Source: Bacteroidales bacterium
GTDB lineage: Bacteria > Bacteroidota > Bacteroidia > Bacteroidales > Paludibacteraceae
Direction: 5' to 3'
DNA length: 7,462 nt
Assembly (NCBI GenBank): GCA_900769555.1
Contig: CAAGHA010000107.1
Span: 1-7,462 of the forward strand
The position numbers were made by a program, and so were the translations under genes. Shown piece by piece: positions 1 to 5,824 of this stretch; the stretch's first letter is position 1; each line of letters opens with the position of its first letter. The notes under the pieces were generated by a model, which searched no databases, was not told the origin of the DNA, and worked only from the letters and a program-made list of their open reading frames with translations.

Positions 1-1892
1 ATAATTATGAATACGATAATTGGAGCAGATTGGTTCATGCAGATGGAAAGTTTGTTTCCGATGTAAAGAGTGCAACATACGACTTGACGATGGGCTACGA
101 CAAACTCTATAACATAACAAGTAAGAAGTTGGATGTGACGCAAAACAATCTCCAATTTGACGGTACGTTGAAAGCCGGTCACGACTTTACCTACAAGTAC
201 GACCCGAAAGATCCGTTCCGTTTGTTGAGCGTGGATGCCAAAGAGTATCGTTCTTCAACCGAAGAGGTCGATACCACCCGTCGCGAACACTCGTATGCCT
301 TCGATGGCAATGGAAATCTTGTGTTGCAACTTTCTGATTTGGCAGAAAGAATAGATTCTGCAAGTTTTGCTGATACTGCTGCCATGCAGGTTCGTCAATA
401 CTTGTGGGATGAGGATAACCATCTGTTGGCAATCAACGACAACGGATTTGTCTCTAACTACTTCTACGACGCCGCAGGTGAGAGAACTGTGAAAATCTCT
501 GCTCCGGATCTGTCCGTGTTTGTGAATGGTGCAGAAGCATTGAAAAATGACTCTGCTTTGGTTAAGTTTGTTGGATATGTTTCTCCCTACTTGGTGGTTT
601 CCAATGGCGGACGCTACACCAAACACATCTACGCCGGTACGCAGCGTATAGCCTCTAAAGTGGGTGATATTGAAGCCTTTGGCGCAGACCCAAGACGTGA
701 GGAATATGCCGGAGCGAATTTGAAAGAGGTGGATTTTGGCGAGATATATGATACTCAAACGAAAGCTCTTTTGGCAAGATACGATTCGTTGGGAGTGGAA
801 CACCGCCCTAACACGTTGAATGATTATGTTGGCGGACAATCATTCTGTTGCGGAGAGAAAGAGTTGGTATCCAACAATCAAACCGGTGACAATACCTTTG
901 AAACGTCGGACTACGAGCATCTGATTTTCTTCTATCATCCGGACCATTTAGGCTCCACAGCGTTGGTGACAGATAATGATGGAAATGTAGTGCAAAGTGT
1001 TGCCTACATTCCGTATGGCGAGGTCTTCATAGAAGAGCGTAACGGCACATGGAACACCCCATACCTCTTCAACGGCAAGGAGTTGGACGAAGAGACCGGC
1101 TTGTACTACTACGGTGCGAGGTATTTGAACCCAACAAATGGTATGTGGTTGAGTGTGGATCCGCTTTGGGAGAAGAATATTGATGCATCTCCGTATTCAT
1201 ATTGTCATGGGAATCCGGTGAAAATGATAGACCCTGACGGAATGGATGAGTATGAAGTTGATGGAACTGGTTACGTAACAAAAGTACTCGAGAATAAAGA
1301 GAAGGATGTTGTATATAGTGTGGATATAGAAGGGAATCGTGTTAATTCTATAGAGTTTAATCAAAGAATAATAGAGAGATCTTATTCTAAAAAAAATAGA
1401 AAAGGAGTTGATATTCATATAATTCAGATGAGAGGTGATGATAATGCTACACAGTTATTTGAATTTTTGGCAAATCCTGACAACTTCGGAGAGAATAGAG
1501 AAGGAACAAATGTAGAATGGGGATTGACAATGACGGGTGAAGCCGGAGAAAATGGATTAAATTTTCTTACAACTTCTCATAATAGAAGGAAAGAAGGAGG
1601 TTTCCGGGATTTGTACGATAATAGATTAATACACGGATATACAATTAGAAAACGAATTCACAATCATCCATCCAATACTCCATATCCGTCTGGATTAGAA
1701 TATCGTGATGCAGACATTGGGGTCGCAAATATTGTTTCCAAATATACGAAAGGGAATGCTTCCTTTTCAATATACGTTGCTAAAAGCAATACATATATAA
1801 ATTACGATGGGAATTCGTTGCCTGAAGATTTTGGATTTATGCCTTCGTACAATCTCGATGAATGCGTAGTCACTGCACATCAAAAAAAATAA
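1..1892 (+). CDS. Rhs/YD-repeat protein, C-terminal part, with JAB-like metallopeptidase toxin tip (5' end outside the window)
   Basis: The frame is open to the left edge (codons from position 3 read NYEYDNWSRLVHADG, a typical YD repeat), so this is the C-terminal end of a much longer Rhs protein; the TTG at 30 is not a real start. Degenerate YD repeats run to about 900 (for example YFYDAAGERTVKIS), followed by the Rhs core at 918-1244 ending in DPDGM. In the Rhs family the shell encloses a C-terminal toxin, and the core's Asp-rich end is an autocleavage site. After the core the sequence becomes AT-rich and diverges. The tip contains FEFLA, then VEW (Glu at 1515-1517), then HNHPSNTPYPSGLEYRDAD (His codons 1659-1661 and 1665-1667), which fits the E...HxHP...S..D layout of JAB/JAMM zinc peptidases and the JAB-like toxin 1 family. 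The strict JAMM Asp position seems to hold Glu, with two Asp just after. It ends in LDECVVTAHQKK. The next gene, 4 nt downstream, is its likely immunity gene. Rhs assignment is very secure; the JAB call is good but the substrate is unknown. Confidence 0.93.
   Translation, partial: NYEYDNWSRLVHADGKFVSDVKSATYDLTMGYDKLYNITSKKLDVTQNNLQFDGTLKAGHDFTYKYDPKDPFRLLSVDAKEYRSSTEEVDTTRREHSYAFDGNGNLVLQLSDLAERIDSASFADTAAMQVRQYLWDEDNHLLAINDNGFVSNYFYDAAGERTVKISAPDLSVFVNGAEALKNDSALVKFVGYVSPYLVVSNGGRYTKHIYAGTQRIASKVGDIEAFGADPRREEYAGANLKEVDFGEIYDTQTKALLARYDSLGVEHRPNTLNDYVGGQSFCCGEKELVSNNQTGDNTFETSDYEHLIFFYHPDHLGSTALVTDNDGNVVQSVAYIPYGEVFIEERNGTWNTPYLFNGKELDEETGLYYYGARYLNPTNGMWLSVDPLWEKNIDASPYSYCHGNPVKMIDPDGMDEYEVDGTGYVTKVLENKEKDVVYSVDIEGNRVNSIEFNQRIIERSYSKKNRKGVDIHIIQMRGDDNATQLFEFLANPDNFGENREGTNVEWGLTMTGEAGENGLNFLTTSHNRRKEGGFRDLYDNRLIHGYTIRKRIHNHPSNTPYPSGLEYRDADIGVANIVSKYTKGNASFSIYVAKSNTYINYDGNSLPEDFGFMPSYNLDECVVTAHQKK
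918..1244 (+). repeat. Rhs core copy 1 (327 nt), within the full-length Rhs gene
   Basis: This is the first of four colinear 109-codon Rhs cores in the window, aligned on the DHLGST motif (Asp codon 942-944) and ending at DPDGM (1230-1244). Its 5' block (LVTDNDGNVVQSVAYIPYGEV) matches copy 4. Its middle block (NGKELDEETGLYYY) matches copy 3. Its 3' end (NIDASPYSYCHGNPVKMIDPDG) is its own. The sequence after the core is unrelated to that after the other copies. Confidence 0.9.
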
Positions 1893-1896
1893 AGTC

Positions 1897-2346
1897 ATGA
1901 GGAAATACTTTTTGTTCATATTGTTTTTTTTCTATGCTATGGGCATGGCTCAGGATGGCAAACAAAGTATTTTATATTTTATCGAAGTAAAAGATGATAA
2001 TATAAATTGGGTGATTGAAGATTGTATAAAACGTGTTCCAAAAAAAATAAAAATATTTACGGTGCTTTGGTCTCAAAAAGAAATTTATTCAATTGTGTCG
2101 ATACGCGGATATAGAGAACATGATGAAATTGCGGATTTTGGGTATTTGGGTTATACAGAAATAGATGGGTGTACATTTTACATCCTCGGAGATTGTTATG
2201 ATTGTGTAAAATATTTTAATAAAAAGAAACATGTGTCGTTAGTTGCTTTAGAAGAGGTCTTGTGTGAAGGCGGAACCCCGTATAGTTGGACTTATATAAT
2301 ACGTGATGATAAAATATATTATATGGGAAATTGGAATCAAGAATGA
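1897..2346 (+). CDS. Small exported protein, putative immunity protein for the JAB-like tip
   Basis: This 149-residue protein starts 4 nt after the Rhs stop codon, so the two are almost certainly co-transcribed. It opens with a clear signal peptide: MRKY, then a hydrophobic stretch (FLFILFFFYAMG), with likely cleavage after GMA at residue 18, just before QD. The mature part is about 131 residues and moderately charged, with four cysteines at roughly residues 92-136, two of them in GDCYDC. No conserved domain was recognised. Its place directly after a toxin tip, and its small size, make immunity to that tip the best guess. The signal peptide places it in the periplasm or outside, so the toxin would be met there. 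A terminator-like hairpin follows about 20 nt after the stop. The coding call is strong; the function is inferred from position only. Confidence 0.82.
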   Translation: MRKYFLFILFFFYAMGMAQDGKQSILYFIEVKDDNINWVIEDCIKRVPKKIKIFTVLWSQKEIYSIVSIRGYREHDEIADFGYLGYTEIDGCTFYILGDCYDCVKYFNKKKHVSLVALEEVLCEGGTPYSWTYIIRDDKIYYMGNWNQE

Positions 2347-2360
2347 TTGGATAAATTGAG

Positions 2361-2451
2361 CCTCTGCCCGGTCGGATTTGCAATCCGTCCGTTTTCTCCC
2401 CTCGCCAGCAACACTGTTACTGACGTCGGCGAAGCGCGCCCGGAGGAGAGG
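2361..2451. repeat. GC-rich double-hairpin block, possible REP-like or mobile-element remnant
   Basis: This block stands out sharply as GC-rich between AT-rich neighbours. It has two adjacent imperfect inverted repeats. The first is 2369-2391 (10-bp arms with one T:T mismatch, TGC loop). The second is 2402-2432, where CAGCAAC pairs with GTTACTG across ACT and TCGC pairs with GCGA outside it. The inner motif CGGATTTGCAATCCG is of a type I associate with short dispersed palindromes in Bacteroidota genomes, but copy number cannot be judged from this window. It sits exactly at the join between module 1 and the first headless module. It could be a REP-like element, the scar of an insertion, or a terminator plus spacer. 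Confidence 0.5.
2369..2395 (+). terminator. Candidate intrinsic terminator after module 1
   Basis: CGGTCGGATT (2369-2378) pairs with AATCCGTCCG (2382-2391) across a 3-nt loop, with nine of ten positions paired and one T:T mismatch. TTTTCT follows directly (2392-2397). It lies 22 nt after the stop of the putative immunity gene, the expected place for termination. The T-tract is short, and the same stem could instead be part of a dispersed palindrome. Confidence 0.5.
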
Positions 2452-2490
2452 AAATTTGTGACATAAATTTAACAAAAAAAGAAACAAAAT

Positions 2491-3444
2491 ATGAGTGTAA
2501 AATTGTGTAAATATACTTACTTCTATATCCACGACCATTTAGGCTCCACTTCTATGGTTTTGGATATAGATGGAAATATCTCACAATCAGTCACTTATAT
2601 TCCGTATGGAGAAATTTTTGTAGAAGAGCGCAACGGTACATGGAATTCACCTTACTTGTTCAATTCCAAGGAGTTAGATGAAGAGACCGGATTTTACTAC
2701 TACGGCGCAAGATATTTGAACCCAACAAGCGGTATGTGGTTAAGTGTGGATCCGCTATTTGAGAAGTATGTGGGCATGAGTCCGTATAACTATTGTAACC
2801 TTAATCCGTTACGATTTGTTGACCCTACTGGAATGGCTGGGTGGGAATTAAATCCTGAAACGGGCGATTTTATTTGGATTCCAGACTTGACAGAAGATAA
2901 TGTTGCTTGGGGATTTGAATATTTCCACCCTTATGAGTTAGATGCTGTTAAGAAAAAATCTGACATAATCAAAAAATCAAATGATGTTAGTCAAGAAGCA
3001 AGTAGTGAAAAGAAATCTGCAAATAATGATATTCAAAATAAAAGTACTCAAAATTATGGAATTCCTTTCTGGGGACTTAATTCAAGAGAAGATGGCGTTC
3101 CTTATGACGCAAAGGATTATGGTTGTCCAAGAGATACGTGGGGATTAGGGGCAACGAATGTAGGAAATTTTCTTACTCAACTTATGGAATGGTTTTCACC
3201 TGATATTAAAGAAGAGATCCAGACCCCTTCTACTTCCGCTACTCAGAAGAAAAATGAAGATAATAAAGTTGAATATAGGACTTTTGGTATTTACAAAGCC
3301 ATTCCTGCAGGTTATCATACAGATGGTGTATTAAAAGGAACACCATATTATTCTTCTGACGGGAAGAAAGAAAAAATAGGTGTTACTATTTATGAATTTA
3401 ATAAAGGAGAATTAACTAAGATTGGAGAATATATAGAAAAATGA
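2491..3444 (+). CDS. Headless Rhs core-tip protein, module 2, unrecognised C-terminal tip
   Basis: This 317-residue protein begins at an ATG preceded by an A-rich leader (2471-2490). Only six codons precede the Rhs core, so it lacks the whole YD-repeat shell and any secretion signal. Residues 7-115 are the core, ending in FVDPTGM. Residues 116-143 are a linker that resembles the one in module 4 (MAGWELNPETG, then TEDNVAWGF). A Lys/Ser/Asn-rich stretch spans about 150-187. The tip from Tyr189 (YGIPFWGLNSREDG, then YGCPRDTWGLG) to the end shows no nuclease, protease or ADP-ribosyltransferase motif that I recognise. Its last ~55 residues look beta-rich. The stop overlaps the start of the lipoprotein gene by 4 nt (ATGA), a strong sign of a coupled toxin-immunity pair. 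It may be expressed alone, or may act as a donor cassette for the upstream full-length gene. Confidence 0.85.
   Translation: MSVKLCKYTYFYIHDHLGSTSMVLDIDGNISQSVTYIPYGEIFVEERNGTWNSPYLFNSKELDEETGFYYYGARYLNPTSGMWLSVDPLFEKYVGMSPYNYCNLNPLRFVDPTGMAGWELNPETGDFIWIPDLTEDNVAWGFEYFHPYELDAVKKKSDIIKKSNDVSQEASSEKKSANNDIQNKSTQNYGIPFWGLNSREDGVPYDAKDYGCPRDTWGLGATNVGNFLTQLMEWFSPDIKEEIQTPSTSATQKKNEDNKVEYRTFGIYKAIPAGYHTDGVLKGTPYYSSDGKKEKIGVTIYEFNKGELTKIGEYIEK
2509..2835 (+). repeat. Rhs core copy 2 (327 nt)
   Basis: The copy aligns without gaps to the other three. Its first 57 nt (2509-2565) are identical to 4373-4429 in copy 3, synonymous sites included. Its middle and 3' parts (NSKELDEETGFYYY, EKYVGMSPY, YCNLNPLRFVDPTGM) instead follow copy 4, though the short stretch NPTSGMWLS with DPLFE again follows copy 3. 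The resemblance to copy 4 continues past the core into the linker. Confidence 0.9.
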
Positions 3445-4292
3445 AAAAAATAGTATTGATTTTAATTTCAATGGTATTACTCTCTTCTTGTAGAAAAGAA
3501 ATTAATCAGACGTATATACTGGCATGTTACAAAGATGGACAACCATTTATTGAGGTTTTTGAGTATGGCTCAGATTCTTTTTCCATAAAGTCTTTTTATG
3601 CTAGTGGAGCAATAGAAAGAATAATTGTGGGTGAGGGTAATCCAAATCTTTCAGTAGAGAAGAATGTTTATACAGAGTTAGAATTATTAAACTTATTAGG
3701 TAGCGATGGTCTTATTTATTCTTTTTATCCAGATGGATTTGGAAAAGAACGTTGTCTTCAAATAGATTCTAATTATGTTTCTTTAAATGATTTTGATAAG
3801 AATAAAAAATTTGAAATGAATATAGATTTTGGAGATTATATTACAGCGCAAGATGGAAACTTATGTCGAACCTTTCGCTTCTTTATAGATGGAATTCCAT
3901 TGTCTAAGGTGCAACTTGTGTTTCCTTCTAAAGATGATAGTTCCTTTATAATCCCTCAATTAATGCCTTTTAATATTAAATATAGTGATATTATGTTAGG
4001 AATGAAAGATTCTTTTCCAATTTTAAGATTGGGGGTGGATGAAACAAATTACCCGTATTTAATGCCTAATTTATCTCAAATTATTCGTTATTCAGACGAA
4101 GGAATTCCTTTTTTTATTGTGGATTTTTTTTATAGTGATCGTCTATGTTTTGATGCTTCTAATGAGTGGTATATACCAAATGAATCGAGAATAGTTATTA
4201 TACATGATTCTCTTAATTGGGAAGTGAAAAATAGAGATATATCATTAAATGAAGGTGTATTTAACACCTTGTACAAAGTAGATGATTTTTAA
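3441..4292 (+). CDS. Putative lipoprotein, immunity candidate for module 2
   Basis: This 283-residue protein starts inside the last codons of the module 2 toxin gene (ATGA overlap at 3441-3444), so translation is likely coupled. The N-terminus is a lipoprotein signal: MKK, a hydrophobic stretch (IVLILISMVLL), then LSSC with the lipidated Cys at residue 17. The mature protein would be anchored in the envelope. The rest is a soluble, mixed alpha/beta-looking sequence rich in Asp, Phe, Ile and Tyr, with no further membrane segment and no family I recognise. It is large for an immunity protein, so it could do more than neutralise the tip. It ends 62 nt before the next module. Gene and lipoprotein status are well supported; the immunity role is inferred from position. 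Confidence 0.85.
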   Translation: MKKIVLILISMVLLSSCRKEINQTYILACYKDGQPFIEVFEYGSDSFSIKSFYASGAIERIIVGEGNPNLSVEKNVYTELELLNLLGSDGLIYSFYPDGFGKERCLQIDSNYVSLNDFDKNKKFEMNIDFGDYITAQDGNLCRTFRFFIDGIPLSKVQLVFPSKDDSSFIIPQLMPFNIKYSDIMLGMKDSFPILRLGVDETNYPYLMPNLSQIIRYSDEGIPFFIVDFFYSDRLCFDASNEWYIPNESRIVIIHDSLNWEVKNRDISLNEGVFNTLYKVDDF

Positions 4293-4295
4293 AGG

Positions 4296-4324
4296 TTGAC
4301 ATCCAAATAAATATCATTATTTTG
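4296..4324 (+). promoter_or_regulatory. Weak Bacteroidota-type promoter candidate before module 3
   Basis: TTG (4296-4298) and TTATTTTG (4317-4324) are separated by 18 nt. This resembles the Bacteroidota -33 TTG / -7 TAnnTTTG arrangement with one mismatch in the -7 box. Transcription would start about 20-25 nt before the ATG at 4355. The match is weak in AT-rich DNA and could be chance. Confidence 0.25.
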
Positions 4325-4354
4325 ACTTATATGATATGTAACGTGTTGATTTAG

Positions 4355-5329
4355 ATGCCCACCAAAACAGCGAAATATACTTACTTCTATATCCACGACC
4401 ATTTAGGCTCCACTTCTATGGTTTTGGATGCAGATGGAAATGTCTTACAATCAGTCACTTATATTCCGTACGGAGAAATTTTTGTTGAAGAGCGCAACGG
4501 CACATGGAACGCCCCATACCTCTTCAACGGCAAGGAGTTAGACGAAGAGACCGGCTTGTACTACTACGGCGCGAGATACCTGAACCCAACAAGCGGTATG
4601 TGGCTAAGCACAGACCCTTTGTTTGAGGATTATAAAGGAGTCAGTCCATATTGCTATACTCTCAACAATCCTATAAAATTGACAGATGTTGAAGGTGAAT
4701 GGGTTTTGAATGTAATTGGAGCGGTAGCTGCTGCAAGTATCGATTACGGAGCTCAGGTTGCTGCAAATTTAGCAACTAATGGATTTTCTTCAAAAGCCTT
4801 TTACGAAGATGTTAGTTTTGGCTCAGTTGCAATGTCTGCTGTAGATGGTGCAATAAATCCTATAGGAGGAGTAGTTAAAGCTAGTGCAAAGACAGTTGCA
4901 AAAACGGCTACAAAATTGACTGTAGGTTCTATTGTAAAAGAAGCTACTAAGGAAGCAGGAAAATCATTAGGAGCATCTGTTATAGACCAATCATTTTCGG
5001 AAAAGTCTATTGATTTTGAAAAGGCAGGTATAGAAGGTGTTAAAGGAGGTGTTTTAGGAACTGTTAATCGACTTGGTAAAGGAGCATACAAAAGAGGGTT
5101 TGAAGAAATGTCAGGAGGAGTTCGATTGGGAGAAAAAGTTATTTATGATAAAGTTAAAAGTACCAAAGGAAATCCTGTTTATAAAAAAGTCAGCACAGGA
5201 ATTACTACTATTGGCAAAGGGAAAGGGGCTGTCTCCTTTGATGATACCTATTTAGGTGATAAAATGATGGATATGCAGGTAGAAGGAAGCAATATGTACA
5301 TTAAGAAAGTAATAGAAAATGAATATTAA
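4355..5329 (+). CDS. Headless Rhs core-tip protein, module 3, Gly/Ala-rich pretoxin and unknown tip
   Basis: This 324-residue protein starts at ATG 4355, again exactly 18 nt before the Rhs core, with no YD shell and no signal peptide. Residues 7-115 are the core, which ends in LTDVEGE where two of the other copies have DPTG and the first has DPDG, so the usual Asp-Pro junction is altered. Residues ~116-250 are Ala/Gly/Val-rich (VIGAVAAASIDYGAQVAANLA, then GSVAMSAVDGAINPIGG). This type of hydrophobic segment often lies between Rhs cores and toxin tips and has been proposed to help membrane passage. The final ~70 residues (from about KVIYDKVKSTKGNPVYKKV) form a small basic tip that I do not recognise. 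The 3' end overlaps the next gene by 11 nt. The Rhs call is secure; the toxin activity is unknown. Confidence 0.85.
   Translation: MPTKTAKYTYFYIHDHLGSTSMVLDADGNVLQSVTYIPYGEIFVEERNGTWNAPYLFNGKELDEETGLYYYGARYLNPTSGMWLSTDPLFEDYKGVSPYCYTLNNPIKLTDVEGEWVLNVIGAVAAASIDYGAQVAANLATNGFSSKAFYEDVSFGSVAMSAVDGAINPIGGVVKASAKTVAKTATKLTVGSIVKEATKEAGKSLGASVIDQSFSEKSIDFEKAGIEGVKGGVLGTVNRLGKGAYKRGFEEMSGGVRLGEKVIYDKVKSTKGNPVYKKVSTGITTIGKGKGAVSFDDTYLGDKMMDMQVEGSNMYIKKVIENEY
4373..4699 (+). repeat. Rhs core copy 3 (327 nt)
   Basis: The copy aligns without gaps to the other three. Its first 57 nt are identical to copy 2. Its middle block (about 4501-4576, NGKELDEETGLYYYGAR) is nearly identical in DNA to copy 1 at about 1047-1122. 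Its end (DYKGVSPYCYTLNNPIKLTDVEGE) belongs to neither. It is therefore a patchwork of at least two parental core types. Confidence 0.9.
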
Positions 5330-5711
5330 ACAAATTCAGATAAAACTTAAAATTATATTAAGTATTATAATTTTATTAGTCATGTTTGTTGTGTCTTCAA
5401 CTACTTGTATTGTTTATTTTAGTGGAGATACGAAAATTGTTAAAGTTCATAAAATTGAAAAACTATTGCCAAGAGATGCCACAGCTACAGTGATAGCTAT
5501 AGATGGAGAAGTGCAATATAAAATTTATTATTGTCCAAAACAAGTCAAATTAGGTGACGATGTTGAAGTGTTTTCGTTATCTTTATTTGGGAATACAATA
5601 TGTACCTCAGTTTCTTTTTTTGGGATATTATGTTGTGTGATTGTTTCTATAATTAGTGTATTTGGAATATGGAATATTATTGCACATGAAATATTTAAAG
5701 GGATAACTTGA
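5319..5711 (+). CDS. Two-transmembrane small protein, immunity candidate for module 3
   Basis: This 130-residue protein begins at ATG 5319 within the end of the toxin gene (11-nt overlap, different frame), which implies co-transcription and probably coupled translation. There are two membrane segments, about residues 11-34 (IILSIIILLVMFVV) and 98-121 (SFFGILCCVIVSIISVFGIW). A ~60-residue polar loop lies between them (DTKIVKVHKIEKLLPRD to GDDVEVFSL) and a short tail follows (AHEIFKGIT). The loop looks like a small beta-rich fold. No family was recognised. A membrane-embedded partner fits a toxin that acts at, or must cross, the inner membrane. The immunity role rests on position and size only. 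Confidence 0.8.
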   Translation: MNIKQIQIKLKIILSIIILLVMFVVSSTTCIVYFSGDTKIVKVHKIEKLLPRDATATVIAIDGEVQYKIYYCPKQVKLGDDVEVFSLSLFGNTICTSVSFFGILCCVIVSIISVFGIWNIIAHEIFKGIT

Positions 5712-5824
5712 TTTTGGTGATGAAACATAACGGATACATCATATCAATAGGTTGATAGCAACTTTGCCTTTGATAGTAATAAAGCAAACTGAATAGCAAA
5801 ATAAAACAACAAAACATCAAATAT

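Noticed and set aside
30..32. TTG as a start codon for the first protein.
   Set aside because: The frame continues upstream to the window edge and encodes a clear YD repeat across this position, so the true start is outside the window.
255..839. A 194-codon open frame on the minus strand.
   Set aside because: It lies wholly opposite the YD-repeat part of the Rhs gene, whose protein is clearly conserved. The reverse translation looks like no protein family and comes from codon bias of the plus strand.
2248..2538. A 96-codon minus-strand frame spanning the GC-rich hairpin block, with a phrase like RTDCKSDRAEAQ.
   Set aside because: It overlaps the end of one gene and the start of another, and the striking phrase is just the translation of the palindrome. 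It is better read as evidence for a repeat than as a gene.
5073..5255. A 60-codon plus-strand frame inside the module 3 tip.
   Set aside because: It is out of frame within a well-supported CDS, with no separate start context or recognised product.
5712..5824. Looked for a promoter or small gene between modules 3 and 4.
   Set aside because: CAACTTTG at 5759-5766 resembles a -7 box but has no TTG at the right distance, and no open frame of note is present. Only an A-rich leader before ATG 5825 can be supported.
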